A stretch of 64,000 nt of DNA from Tenrec ecaudatus (lineage: Eukaryota > Chordata > Mammalia > Afrosoricida > Tenrecidae), in the NCBI RefSeq assembly GCF_050624435.1, contig NC_134539.1:146540025-146604024 (forward strand), read 5' to 3'. Both the position numbers and the translations under genes were made by a program. A model generated the notes under the pieces. The model saw only the letters and a list, made by a program, of their open reading frames with translations, was not told the DNA's origin and ran no database searches. This document shows, piece by piece, positions 1-14,100 of this stretch; positions within the stretch are counted from its first letter, which is position 1; every line of letters starts with the position of its first letter.

Positions 1-115
1 TGAACCCATCCATCAGCAGCGTGGGAGAAAGGCCTGGCAATCTACGTCTGCCAAGCTGTCTGCCCAGAGAACCCTCCCGAGCAGTTCTGTCCTCAGCACC
101 TCAGGGTGCCGTGTG
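1..115 (+). repeat. Long AfroSINE, partial
   Basis: The phrase gagaaaggcctggcaatcta (27-46) is the middle of the long afrotherian tRNA-derived SINE. The copy is cut by the window start and decays after about 115. Confidence 0.6.
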
Positions 116-167
116 TCACAGTCCACAGTTTTGTTTTCATTTGTTCGGTGGAGGTCAGGCTCCACAG

Positions 168-562
168 AAAACCCAACCCACAGTCATTAGGTCCATGCCA
201 ACTCACAGGGAGCCTACCGGACAGGGCGGAACTGCCCCTGTGGGTTTCCGAGACCCTAACTCTTTCTGGGAATAGAAAGCCTCACTGCCACTGAACCGAT
301 CCTGACTCATAGTGACCGTATAGGACAGGGCAGGCCTACCCCTTTGAGTTTCCGAGATTGTACCTCTTTATGGGAGTAGAGGGTCCCATTTGGTGGTTTC
401 GGACTGCTGTCCTTGTGGATTGCAGCCCAGTGCATAACCACTACCCCACCGGGGCTCCTAGCATGGGAATGGAATGCTGCCTCTTTCTCCCGAGGAGAGG
501 CTGGTCTCAAACGGACCTCGTGGTTAGCAGCCCAAGCACAACCACTACCCCACCGGGGAAGC
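168..562 (-). repeat. AfroSINE split by a second AfroSINE (281-463)
   Basis: The outer minus-strand SINE runs 168-280 and resumes at about 464-562. The inserted copy fills 281-463, ending in ccaccggggctcc. Both have the tRNA-derived head read backwards (aaccactaccccaccggg occurs twice, at 439 and 541). The pair lies just upstream of the AMZ2 start codon. Confidence 0.75.
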
Positions 563-604
563 CATTTCCTTCCCTGTTTGACCGATTTGCGGCTTCCCTG
601 GTAG

Positions 605-887
605 ATGCGAACCATCCGGCACTCTGAACAGACCCTGAGAACAGCCCTCATTTCCAAGACCCCCGAGCTGGTGGCGCAGTACGAGAGCTTCGATGCCGGG
701 GAGCTGCGCCTCATGAATGAAGCCTTTCAGCCTAACAGCGTGCTCTTTGAACCCATTACCTTGCACTCGGAGTCAGACTGGATGACCTCCCACCCCGAGG
801 TCCCCCAAGACTTTGAACAGTTCTTCAATGATCCCAAAAGAAAGATACCGTCGCCAGAGAAGTGCAGCATCTACATACAGTCTATCG
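605..887 (+). CDS. AMZ2: AMZ2 coding exon 1
   Basis: The exon opens with ATG at 605 (protein [10 protein letters not shown], close to human MQIIRHSEQT) and ends in the split Gly codon ATC-G before the donor GTATAT at 888. The bases just before the ATG (ccctggtag) could be a splice acceptor, so this may be the 5' edge of an exon following a non-coding first exon upstream of the window. Confidence 0.95.
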
Positions 888-3800
888 GTATATGCGGGCG
901 GGGCTGTGCTCCTCTCACGGCTGTGGGGGTTGCTGGGTGGATTCCAGTGCACAGCCTTTCTGGTCTCTTCATGGCTGCACTGCTTTGGGCTTTCTGGCAA
1001 CTGTTGACGTTTTGTAGTTTTTGTAGCCAAGCAAACTCTTTCTTTTCTTTTTTTATTGAATACTTTTGTTGGGGGCTTTTACATCTCTTATCACAATCCA
1101 TAAATTCATCCAGTGTGTCAAGCACACTTGCACATATGCCACCATCATCATTTTCAAAGCATTCTCTTCCCACTTGAGCCCCTAATATCAGCTCCCCGTG
1201 TCTTCCCCCGTCCACCCTCCCTCATGAGCCCTTGATAAGTTATAGATTATTTTTTTCCATATCTTACATCGTCCTCCATCGCCCCTCATCCACTTTTCGG
1301 TTATTCGTCCCCCTGGAAGGGGGTTATATGTCGATCCTTAGGATTGATTCCCCCTTTCTCCCTCTACCCTCCCCTAATCCTCCTGGTATCTCTTCTCTCC
1401 TTGTTGGCCCTGGGGAATTATCTAGCCTGGATTCCCTGTGTTGCAGGACTTCATTCATATGCACCTCAGTGAGTGCTGTCATTCATCAGTGACATGAGAC
1501 AGGTGCTTTGAAAAGAGTCCGTTTTGTTTCTCACTTGTAGACTGAGGGCTTGGCTCATCTTAAAGTCTGTTTTCCAATGTCTTTCAATACCACAGGGTCT
1601 CTTGGGAACACCAGACTCATCAGTGATGAATATATTAAGTGGCTTAAGGGCTACTGTGAAGCATTTTTCTATGGCTTGACAGTGAAACTCCTGGAACCCA
1701 TCCCTGTTTCAGCAACGAGATGTTCCTTTAGAGTCACTGAGAACACCCAAAACCTACAAATCCATGCTGGTGAGTCCAACAGTGCTACCGTTGTGAGTGG
1801 AGCAAGGCAAACGTGTGTATGTGTGTATAGACATTCACCTACACGTATGAATATGGTATCATACATATGGTATTATGTACACAAATGCATATCTTTTCAA
1901 ACAGGGGACATCCTGAAGTTCTTAAAAAGGAAAAAACCCAGAAATGCTTTCTGTGTTGTGGGGGTCACAATGATTGATCTTTACCCAAGAGACTCCTGGA
2001 ATTTTGTCTTCGGACAAGCCTCCTTGACAGACGGTATGCTCCTTTCCATCGTGGTTTTAAAATAATACCCTATTGTATTTTTGGTGAAAATTGACACAGC
2101 AAATTTTACACTCCCAACACTCTCACGCAGTGTCCCTAAGCAGACAGAGGCTACCCCTTTTCCACTTCTCTTCTTCCCACCTGATTTTGCTCTCTCTTTC
2201 TCTGCCCTCATCCCCCAGGACCTAGGACAAGTTCAATGAGAGAAAGGACAAAGAAATAAGGGTTATCCAATAGCCTTCCAAGAAGTGCTGGGGGCATGGT
2301 GGGCGAGCTCTCAGCTGCTACCAGAAAGGCCTGGGGGATTCAACCATCCCGCAGCTCAGAGGGAGGAAAGACCTCACATCTCATGTAGCTTGCAGCCCTC
2401 TGGAGCAGGGCTACTCAGCAGCAGCAGAGGTGACAGTCCGTCTGTGCGTTACCCTAGTCTCAGGGTGTGGGTAGGAGGAGGCAGGAGCTTCTGCCTTCTA
2501 CATGGCTTCCTCTGTCAGCCACTCATGGGCAAGGTCCCTAACAGCTGCTCCTTCCCATCTATTCCTTCAGATTTGAGTTTCCATTTATACGTGGCCACAT
2601 AGACCCTGTGAAAGGAGCCCTGGTGGCTTAGTGGGTTATGCATTGGGCTGCTAACCACCGGATCAGTGGTTCGAAACCACCAGCTACTCTGCAGGAAACA
2701 GATGAGGCTTTCTTCTCTCATACAGTTACAGTCTCAGAAACCCACAAGGGCAGTTCTGCCCTGCCCTATAGTGTCAGTCGAGTCGGAATCGACTTGTTGG
2801 CAGTGAGTTTTGTTTTTGATGTTGTACAGACCCTGTCCACATAGTTACTCTGAGACTTGGGTCCCGGCCACCTTCCTGAGGTCTGTGGTGTGAGCCACCT
2901 TTATTAAAAATCATTTTATTGGGGGCTCGTACAGTTCTTACCACAATCCATCTATACATCCACAAGCCATCTTTTTCCCCCTTCCTTGGAAGCTCTCCCC
3001 TTCTATTACTAACCTAGCAGAGATGCAAACACTAGAAATAATCCCTACACAATGTATTCCTGTATTCAGATATTTAAAATGGCCTCCTATGTATTTGAGT
3101 AGATCAGGAAACATCCCTGGTCCCCCATTTTAAAAATAAGTGTCTTAAATATTGCGTGCCGTGAAAAAGACATCACAGAAAAGCAGGAGGAACCTGCCCA
3201 TGCACAGATGGGGTCTTACCATACATGGCCTAGTTCTCTGCACATTTGCTGAGGCTGGCTCTTTAAAATGGAGAACTGCTTCCTTCTAAAGACACTGCTT
3301 TCCCTGTCGTGGGACTATTTGAGGAAGACAGTCTTCTTGCCCCAGGCTGTGCCGTGGTATCTGTCCAGCCTTGCATGGCTAGGGGCTGCCACTTATGATA
3401 CGGGGCAGGTGGCACTCTCTCCTGCTCTGTCTCAAACACCAGCCAGCATTTTCCTTAGGAGGGCTAAGGAGCCTGCTTGGTTGTTCAAGTTGCCATGGAC
3501 AGACTGACTCTTAACTTCATGTGTACACAACTTCCTTACAAATAGCAACAGTAAAAAAAGCACGTGTTTATTACTTTCCAGTAGTAACTGAGAGCCACGC
3601 TCCAGGCAAGCAGCCTGTAAGCAGGCTGAGTTGTGCACCAGTGCACCAGATCTTCTCCACGTGCACAGAGATGGCTGGCCTTCGTCTAAATGCATCTAGC
3701 CCTGCAAGTCAATTAGAGGGAATTTCTGCTGCACACTGGATACCACCTCCAGCAGAGAGGTGGGAGAGGGGAAGAGCATCTTGTGTCTAGAGGCCAGCGT

Positions 3801-6800
3801 AAGCGTGCACAAGGGCCATTCCTGGGAGCTGGGCAGTGCGACGCTTTCCCAGACATTCTGCCCTGCGCTTGAGGCTGGTTTGCGGAGGGACTGCTACATG
3901 GTGGGAGGCAAGCAGTGCTGTTTGTGTTTCTAAGCCTCTGGGTAATGGAATCCTGGGCAGCCGTGCTCCTGGATTGAGCAGTGTTTATGGGGACAGGCAG
4001 TGGAATGTAGCCTTGTGTGTGTACACATGGGACCCATTGACGCTTCTCTCTCTTTTTAAGTGGAAAGTGTATTTTTATTAATTTACAAAGATGTTTTTCA
4101 CATTAGTTCTTGAAAAAAGTAGAAATGAAGTGGAACAAACAGTTTTACGATAACATGACCATGATCAAAAAGGGACTAAAAGTTTGGAAGTTGGCATCCG
4201 CAAATGTTGTCAGGTGCCATTGAGTCAGTTCTTGCCCACAGTGACCCTGTGTAGAACAGAACCAAGCAGTGCCCAGTCCTGTGTCTGAGCCCATGGTTGC
4301 CGTTCCCTGGAGGCCCTCCTCATTTCCGTTGCCCAGCCCCTTTGCCCAGCATGCCGTCCTTCTCCGGCGACTGGTTTCTCCTTACCGCGTGCCCACAGCA
4401 CGTGAGACAGAGTCCTGCCGCCCATGCCTCTGAGGAGCACGCTGGCATCAGTTCTTCCCACACAGGTCGGTTTGCCCTTTGAGCAGTCCATGGTCCTTTC
4501 AACAGTCTTCTCCAGCCCCGCTGTTGAAATGTGTCTGTTCTTCAGTGTCCACCTGCCACAGGAATGCAAGGCAGTGGGGAACACGGAGGTCGGGTGCAGC
4601 AGAGTGACCTAGTGCAGCAGGTCTTTTGATCTCTCGAGTGCCGCTTCCATGAACATTGCTTGTGGGCCCACGCTGACTTGTCCAAACCCTTGACAGCTTC
4701 CGCCTTCTCTCTGCTCACCTTGATGGTTATCGGTTGGTCCTCCCATGAGGATTCGGATATTCTTTTTTTTTTTTGTAAAATGTCCTCAGGGGAGGTCTGG
4801 GACAACATCGCCGACGACAGTGGCACTTAAATGAATATGCATAATATGGCAACGAGGAAAGGGCCAAGTGAGAAACCTTAGCTGAGAACTCACGCACACG
4901 GCCGAGGTGAGAACACAGGAGAGAGGCCCCTCTGGGTTGTGCAGTTGGTACCTCGACTTCCTGCATGGATCTCACCCAGCCCAAGAGCTCAGCCCAGGGG
5001 ACCCTCCTGAGAGTAAAGGCTGAAGTTGGGATTTAAAAATCTTGAGCAAAAGGTACAAACTTGGCAAGGCATCTCACTTCAAATCATAATCCACATATTT
5101 CCCCCACCCTTGCACGTCACTTCAGGATGCACAAAGCAGCGCCCGCCCCCAGAACATGCTCCTGAGGGGAAGGTCCAGCCCACCCTGTCAGGTCGGGGTA
5201 TGTTCGGGTGAAGTTCTCTACTTGCCCTTGGACTAACTCCGTTTTTGCAGGACTTTCTCCTCTACTTGTCCACACTGGACCCTGGCGGACATTTCTGCTG
5301 TGAACTGCTCACAGCCTTCCTTGGTGACTGCTTGCAGCTCCTTAGTCAAGGTTGACAGATATTCCCACAGCGTGTGAAGGACAGGCACTGATCAGTGACC
5401 TTGTTGCAGTTAAGGAGTCTCTGGTGGTGGTGCCCACGGCAGCGAGCAGGTTGGTGGACTGGTCAGTGAGGTGGATACAGTAGCTGGGGAGCAGGGGTAG
5501 GTGGCGGATGATGCGCCAGAGAGGCATCAGTGATGTGCAGCATCTTGAGATGCAGCTCCACAGTGTTCCAGAGCTTGGTTTGACTGTTCATCTGACTGGG
5601 CCTGTTATCCATGGGAAGGGACAGTAGGTGCCATATCTGGGCGTCCTTGAGTCCTTCCACCTACTGGACATCCAGGGTCCAGAGCAGTGGGCAGCTGAAG
5701 CTGCACAGGGCCGAGACTGCGATCCAGGAGCAGCCAGACAGCACCAGGTCTTGAAGCCCAGGAGACCGGTTGATAAGCCAGCTCTGCTGTTTCTTGGAGA
5801 TGTTGGTCCAGCTGAGGTCCAGGGAGATGGGCTGGCGCTGGATGACGCCACGCAGCATCAGGGGTGTGATGGACTTGCAGTGGTTCAGGTCCATGCGGGA
5901 CCACAACCACTTATCACACAGCCCCAGCGGTTCCATGTCCTGCCCGTGTGCAGGAGCACAGGTAGTTGAAGACAGCCATCCACACCTCCCTGTGCGTGAC
6001 GTGGGCTGCCCCGTCATCTGGAGGCAATGAGTCAGGTGGGGTGCTGATGGGGGACAGCTGAATCACGTGATGCAGTTGGACAGGGACATGGAGAGCGGTG
6101 GCCGGGAGGTACCTCGGGCTAGCTCCGCAGACCGGTGCCCAGCTGGTTTTGCAGCTCCCGGGGGTTGGGGTGAGGGGACTTGGGCGGGGGGGTTGCCGTT
6201 GAGGCCTTGCTGCAGCAGTGGGGGCATTCACAGAAACCTAGGGGCCCCTTGGGCTTCTCCCTCTTGCTCTCGGGCTCAGATTTGATGGGCCGGCAGTTCC
6301 CGTTGGCCGGGCTGCTCTCCGTCTTCCGGATCTCCTGGTTGAGCTCCTTGGTGGGGAGATGCCGTTTGCAGCAGTTCTTTACCTTCTGTTCGGTGCTGGG
6401 CCCAGCCGTGGGTGAGCTGGAGCCAGAGTGGTCGATCTCCCTAGACCTGGGAGGTGCCTCAGGCAGGCCATCCTGCTTGAAGCACTGTATTGGCTTGTTG
6501 GCCAGAGTTATCTGCGTTCTTCCAGGACTGCTACTTTTTCCTGAAAAGTGTGATCTTCTTGGCCAGGTTTTAGCTGCTGCTGGAAGTAAGACTGGATCTC
6601 CCCCAGGGCCTGAGCTGCTGCCTAGAGGGGGCCTCGGCGGAAGGTGGGAGGAGGAATGGGGGGCACGTAGGAAGGTTCGTTTATGTCTGCTCAGCGCCAG
6701 AGGCTTCTCATACTTCCGCTTCCTCTTCAGGTGCATATCGTCTGACTTCCGGTGCAGGCTGCTGTCTGGGGGTGGGGCCCTGCTTGGGGTGCTCATCTGT

Positions 6801-9800
6801 CCTACACCTGGGTACCTTCGCACACTCACTGCTCCGGCCGGCCGTCTGGCTCCAGGCCCCTGTTGTCGCTGTCCGTCTTCTGCCCTTGAGCAGGGAGCCG
6901 GCCGCGTTGAGGCATATGTGAACCCTGGGCCACGCTTCTGCTCGTGGGCTTTCCTTCAGGCACGCCCAGCAGCTTGGCAGCTCTTCACTGACCACCCCCT
7001 CTGACTCCTTAAACCCAAGGCATCTGGGTGGATGATCCTGTTAAAGATGTAGCACTCCATGAGCGTGAGCTTGAACTTGACTTCCTCCTCCTCCACCATG
7101 TCTTCCTCCCTGGCCTCGCCATGCACAGACATGGGCGCGATGCACTGCTGCGTGATACAGCTCTACTTCATCCGCCAAGGGCACCCGAACTTCTTCATGT
7201 CCTTGTAGAAGTGGCACTGGCCGCACTGCATCTGCAAGCAGGACTCGCCCTGGCGACATTGTGTCCAGCGCCAGCAAGCTCCCGCCGTGGTCTGGTTGGC
7301 AGTCAACTTCACTGCAAAGCCTGGGGCCCAGCTTGCCCTTGGGCCGATCCCCTGCCCGATTCATAGTCACCATCCCTAGCGCTCATGGACATGGCCCCAG
7401 CACGCTGACACGGCTGAGCGCCACCTCAGCAGCCCTCGCCACCAGCCTGCGTCCTGGCTTGGGCTCACTCAGTCCTGCTGCTGCGTGGCCCTTGGACATT
7501 CTTTACATGGAGCTGTCATCCACGCTGAAGGCTGCAATCCTTGATCTTCAGCAAGGGCTTCATGTCCTCCTCACTTTGAGCAAGCAGGGTTGCGTCAGCT
7601 GCATATCTCAGGTTGTTAATCAGCCTTCCTCTTCAACAAATAGAACTCCAACAGAGAAGGTTAAGTTAACACAACCTCTGATGGAAATGACATCTTCTAG
7701 CGCAGTGGGTCTCACCCTTCTTAATGTCGCAACCATTAAATACAGTTCCTCATGTTGTGGTGACCCCCCAACCATAAAATTATTTTCATTGCTATTTTAT
7801 AACTAATTTTGCTACTGTTACGAACCGGGCGACCCCTGTGAAAGGGGCATTCGACCCCCAAAGGAGTTGCGACCCACAGATGGAGACCCGCTGCTCTAGT
7901 TCCTTGTGTGGGCCATCTGTGAGTAGCTTCGTTGCCTTTGATGCCTTGATGGCCAGGCACCCATTTCCACAGAATCTCCAGGTCATGGGAAGCTTGTTCA
8001 ATCTTGTCAAAGTCACCTCTGTTAACAGCAGCTTCTCCAGAGGCTGTTTTCCAGCCATTTCCTTTCCAGTTAACAACCTGTTCCATCATGCCTTTGACAA
8101 CAAGCTTGTCGTCGGTATTAATGGTGAGTTTAGCTACATTTTTTGACTCTTTGCTTATTCAGTTGCATTGTAAGAGGCCCTTGGTTCTGCAGTTTGACTT
8201 GTCTGTCATCCAGGAATCCTCTCACTTGCATTCAGTGGGCTGCCAGCTCCCCACTAAGCCCCATGGCCAGCTGTGCACCACTTCTCCCATCGTGGCCATA
8301 GCTGCTGCCAACATCAACCCTTGGAATGTGTTCTCCACCCCTGGCCAAAGTCCCGTCCCATCGGTCCCTGGAACGGTCCTGCACCATCCTGACCATTGTT
8401 CTTATGCTTGAGTCCGTTGTTGCAGCCACTGGAGCGCCTTCCTCCTCTTCACTGCCCCACCACTTGACCACGCACGATGTCCTTTTACAGGGACTGGGCT
8501 CTCCTGACAACACGTCCAAAGTATGTGAGTCAAAGTCTCACCGCGGTTGCCTCTAAGGAGCATTCTGGTTGTACTTCTTCCAAGACAGATGTGTTTGTTC
8601 TTTGGGCAGCCCATGGCTCTCCCCAACTAGGATGTTACTTTGAGGACTAAGCTGTGTCTGACTGAAGCCATAGGATTTTCAGTCACTTCTTATGCATGTG
8701 AAAGTTGGACAAAAAAGAATGATGCATTGCATCATGGCGCTGGCAAGAATCTTGAAAATACCATGCCCAGGAAGTTCTCAGCCTCCATTTCTTCATTCTC
8801 AAAACGAGGGAGTAGCACTCCCTCAGGGTTGTGATGGTCGTTAAGATCATGCATGTCAGGTTGCACACATCATCTATGGCACTTGCTAAGAGCTTGATAA
8901 GTGTGTTAGGCCGGGTGATCTGGAGAAGCAAAGTCAGTGACACATATGTCTAAGAAAGAACTGTATGTCAAGAAATAATCCACAGGATTACTATGGTCAT
9001 CTTGTATCAAGAAGGCACCCTAGCCCAGTCCAGTTCAAGTCCATGGGTCCCATACTACCTGGACCCCTCTTCAGATTCGTGTAGCCAAATGCTGATGATG
9101 TAGAAGGATGAAGCAGGATGCAGGGAAATCACAGGTTGGTCGTGTGGATCCAAGGCCAGTGAGGAGTCAGCAGGTAACAGCTCCCACGACTGGGTGACCC
9201 ACGTGTGGTCACCTCTGGTGGCAGCCACGGAGTCCCAGCCAGAAGGAAGTTGAAAGACAGAGAGAGGAGTCTTTCTTATAAAAAACTCACACACCCCACT
9301 CGGCTTCTTCAGTGACAGCATCATCAGGCTGTGACATGATTGATAGGTTGGACCCCTCCCCCTTTAGATTTTCTCACAGGCTCAAGTTCACATGAATCTA
9401 AACAGTTCAGCCAGCTTTTCAAATCACTACTAACCACGGGTAAGGGGGTTATTATAAAGAGCCCCCTAAAATGGGCTCAGAAATGGAGCATTAGGCACCG
9501 AGGCCTGTGTAACGGCTCTGTCCCCCTCCACTGATCCCCACTGTCTCATGGTTTCTTGTCTTGTGGATCGCCGCTTCTTTGACTCTCCGCGTACTTCCGT
9601 CTGCGGTTTCACCTGGCCCTCCTGGGTTATTTTCCATGGCTGCAGCCACAGTGACAATCCATCTTGTTGAGCGCCTTCCTCTTTTTCACTGCCCTGCCAC
9701 TTTACCAAGCACGATGCCCTTGGTAAAGAAGCACCATCTCTGATCTAGATAAATGGTTTCCTGTTTCTTGATACAAATCTTCAAGTCAGTTTTTGATTGG

Positions 9801-11135
9801 CCCAGCTCACCTTTTAAAATCAGCTACATATATCATAGCTCATTGGTCAATGTGTACATAGATGGAATGTCTTGAGGGGATAGGGCCATATGGGCCAGAA
9901 TACCATCTCCAAGACACGAGGGCCAGTGGGCAGTCCAGCCTGAAGCCTCATGCTGCTACGCATGAAACCAGGATGGTGGTCCTGCACCCCGGAGGCACCC
10001 AGTCATACCCGTGTGGTGTGCATGTGATTATCCTCTGCAGCTCCTTTGGGGCCACTTGATTTGGATGTGTGAGAAAAACAAAACCCCCAGTCCCTGGACT
10101 GAAGAACTTGACCTCAATCCTTTGAGTGCTTCAGGCTGGACCAGAAGAATGACAGAGAAAGGAGATCTGATGGGGAAGTGGGGGACCTGAAGTCCTCCTT
10201 CAGGTGACTGAGCCCATGCCACTGTGCTCACCTGCAGCCCAGATGCCCTCGCTGACACTGCCCCCCCCCCACAGCCCCCACCGATGTCTCGTCTGCTCCT
10301 TCAGAAGCTGCGGTCTCATTCCCCACGCTTTCCCTGGCCCTGCAGGTGTGGGGATATTCAGCTTCGCCAGGTACAGCGATGCCTTTTACAGCGAGTGCCA
10401 CAAAGGCAAAGGGCAGAAGCTGGTGGTATCTTCCTCCAGCGACTACTCGGTGTTTGACAACTACTGTGTTCCTGAGATCACCGGTGTTTTGCTGCTTCGC
10501 TCCTGTAAGGTGAGTGGTTTACAAAGTGCAGCAAGGGCATGGTGGACTGGTTGGCTGGTTTTTAAAGAGACCTTCATCTCCCTGCCTTGTGTGTAAACAG
10601 ACCTTAATATTATAAATGCGCTTTCTGGTCTGCACACTTTTGATGGCTGCTGTACTGAAAGAATGCAAACAGGGTTCAGATGGAGACCTTCCTGGGGAAA
10701 TGTAGACTGCCCAGACCCAGTTTCGGGCCTGCTCACCAGCTGTGACTTCCCTGGCTCCCACAGCCTCACCAGCATGTTAACTCTGGGGTTCTGGCCTAGA
10801 CAGCCTCTCTTTCAGCTGAGGGAGGGCAGGAGGCAGGGTTCTCACAGTAGTCGTGGAAAAGCAGTGCAGGCCGCTGTCACTGAAGAAGCCGAGTGGAGGT
10901 TTGTTTTCAGTCTTGTGACGATTATCCGTGTCTTACCGAAACTCCTAATTTGGGAGATAGTGAGTCAGTTTCTCTTTTTATGACATCAAAAGCTCATTAG
11001 GCAGCTTTCAGACTCCATGTCTCCAAACTTAGCTCTGTCTGAGAGAAGTTAGATTTCTAAAACCCTTGGCATTTTTTCATTTATTTAGGAAAAAAAAAAA
11101 AACCTAAACGACTCAGAAAGCTAGAAGCTGATAGA

Positions 11136-11172
<37 letters not shown>

Positions 11173-14100
11173 CATTGTTACATAATTAGGATAGACTTTA
11201 ATTTCCCTTTCCAATCTGTCTTGCTTTGGCCACATTAGATGGTATGTTGTTTTGGTAGCTGTTTGAAGTTGTGTCGTCTAAATGGAGGGCCAGCAACTCT
11301 TTCCTTTCCAGGACTGGATAGTACATCCCTTAGGCTTTAGAGGGCCACACGGCTCTGTCACAGCTACTCAGTTCTGCAGTGGCCACCACGGGGCCGGCTC
11401 TGTCACAGCTCAGCTCTGCAGTGGCCATGCGAAAACAACAGAAGCAAAGCGCTGTGGATGTTTTAGCAAAATATTATTTGTGGACCCTGAGGTTTGAGGC
11501 TCGTATATTTTCCCAAACCATAATATAGTTCTCTTCTCCTTTTTTCCAGACCTTTCAAAACATAAAAATCATTGTTAGCTTCTAGGTCATACAAAATACG
11601 AGGGGGCTTCCAAAAAGTCATGGAAAAATGGAGTGAAGAGCTAATGGGATTTTCCACGAATATTTTGAGGCCCCTGATAGGTGGTGGGCCGGGCCAACTG
11701 GACCAGGCTCCAGGGCAGGGTGCCAGAGATGTAAGAGGCGCATGCCCATCCTTCGGTGCTTATGTGGAGAGCAGTCACAGAAAGCAGTGTAATGCAGGCT
11801 CTCGGGGAGGTCATTAGAAGTGCATCGCTGAGCACCTGCTGTGTTGTTACGCACCCTGATGACATCGTAGGTTCCCACAGGGTCGGCAGTTCCAATCCAC
11901 CATTTGCTCCACGGGAGAAATCTGAGGCCTTGTGCTCCTGTGCAGAGTTGTTGTTTCAGAAACCCAGGGGGCAGTCCTACCATGCCCTAACCGGTTCCTG
12001 TGAACCACAGTCGACAGCAGGGAGTTTGCTTGGCGGTTGTACAGTTTATTGTTGCTTACTGCCAGGCCTTGTGCCGACATGTGAGACAGTATAATGTCTA
12101 GTGAGGGAGACAGACAGGCAGACAGCTAAGTACAACAGGCTGACCAAAAGCAGTGTGACAAGCACCTGGGTCACGGTCTCCGAGGCAGGCCGCTCAGGAG
12201 TGTTGAAGGGTGAGTGGACGCACACCTGCTCTGAGGACAAGAGGCCACATGCACAGAAAGCAGCTGCTGGCCACCAGGTGGCCTGGGAGGGCGGAGGAGC
12301 CAGGCCAGCAGCCCCCCCCCCCCCCCGCCTGCTACTCCCCACCCCCACCCTCTCGGGCCTGCTAAGTCAGTCAGTGGACTGGGGAACACTGAATATGAAC
12401 CTGGCTCACCACCACAGCCCTCCCCTCCCCCTTCCACCCCATACTCTCCAGAAGACCCAGGGCTCACCTCCATTGCCTTGGCTGCCCCTGTGCTGAGGGT
12501 TGCGGTCGGGACCTGCGGATGCTCACTCTTTGGGGTTGTTTCTGTGGTTCGTTTGTAAGGCAGCCACCAAACCCACGGCCGTCGAGTGGATTCCGACTCA
12601 GAGCGACCCCGGGTCGGGTTTCCAAGACGAAATCTTTGCTGGAGCGGGTAGCCTCGTCTCTCCCACTGCGTGGCTGGTGGGATTGTTCTGCCGACCTTGC
12701 ACTTCCCAGCCGGTGCTTCACCCTCAGCAGCACCAAGGCTCCCTGTAGGCCAGCCCCTCTCCGTGAAGGCTTGGACAGGGGGCTTCCCGGGTGCCTCTGC
12801 CTGCTCTGGATCCACCGAGCTCGGCATCACAGGGCTCCGGGAGGGCCTGCCAGCCTCTCAGGGAGAGTGAGCCTGCCTCCTTCCCCTCGGGTGCTTCTGC
12901 CTCCCCGGGAGGTCCCAGACAGCAGCCCACAGGGTCTCTGAAGTCATCCCCTTGCCTGCTCTCTGGGAAGGAAGCCTGTCCCCCAAGTGTGTCCCTGCTC
13001 CCATGGCCGCAGACACAGTTCTCACCAGGTTGAGGTGATTCCTCTTCGAAGGATGTTTTTTCAGAATGTGTTCCGTCGGCTCCTGCACCAGCATCCCTTG
13101 CTGTGCCTATTCGGCACGCGGTTCCTTGGCGGCCCCTTCACCCCCAGTCCGACTGAGTCAGTGCGTCTGGGGAGGTCCCAGTATCTGGATTGCCGCAAGT
13201 AGCCCACCAGTCTGATGTCATTCGCAACCAGGAGCCTCTGCTTCTAAGCACACCTGGTCACATTTGGAGACATTTTCAGTTGTCCCCACGGGGAGGGCTG
13301 TGTGCTGGCATGCCGTGAGTAGAGGCCAGGGATGCGGCTTAAACATTCGTTAGTGCCCGAGACAGCCCCTCATTGCAGAGATCCATGCCACCCAGTACAG
13401 CAGGGCGCTGAGGTCTAGGAGAAAGAATGCAGGATGAAAAGGAAGGAAGGCATTGAGGGAACACGGGCAGACTTGCAGCTTCGGAGGTGATGCCCACGGG
13501 GCTTGTGGGCCAAGCAAGAACCCGGGGGCTGTGTAACTTGATTCGCATGCTGGTGCATAAAGCCCCGCCTGCTTGTCTCGCAGACTTTGACCCATGAGAT
13601 CGGACACATCTTTGGAATGCGACACTGCCAGTGGCTCTCTTGCCTGATGCAAGGCTCCAACCACCTGGAAGAAGCTGACCGGCGCCCTCCCCACCTCTGC
13701 CCCATCTGCTTGCGCAAGCTGCAGAGCGCCATTGGCTTCCACATCGCTGACAGATACCACGTACGGGCGGGGCTGGGGGAGGGAAGTGGCTGTCTGAGGC
13801 CCCTCTGGGGAGCTGTCATCTGGCAGGAGAAACGGTGCCGCGATAGCAGGAAGCTGGGGTTAAAAGTTGGCATGCAAAGAAAACGCCTCCTTATACACTC
13901 GGTCGGACCTGCCTGCCGGTGCTTCACCGCGCCTCCACTGAGAACCGCAGCTGCAGCAGCCGTGCGCTCACCTGGTCAGGGCAGACCTGTCCCTGGAGAA
14001 CAGAATGATGCCGGAGGGCCGCAAGGCCCTTCTCGAGCTTCACTCTGCGCGGCTGGGTGATATGCCGTTCTCGCTGTGGGACCAGGGTGTGCTGGTCATT

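Noticed and set aside
2614..2812. tRNA gene
   Set aside because: The A- and B-box-like sequences belong to tRNA-derived SINE heads; no cloverleaf acceptor stem closes and dozens of copies exist in the window.
6119..6829. 236-codon minus-strand frame as a real KDM2B-like gene
   Set aside because: It is one surviving frame of the KDM2B retropseudogene; its neighbours are in other frames and have stops.
6180..7004. 274-codon plus-strand frame
   Set aside because: Antisense shadow of the KDM2B pseudogene.
12171..12830. 219-codon minus-strand frame in AMZ2 intron 4
   Set aside because: It runs through a poly-C tract and a SINE; low-complexity composition and no family resemblance.
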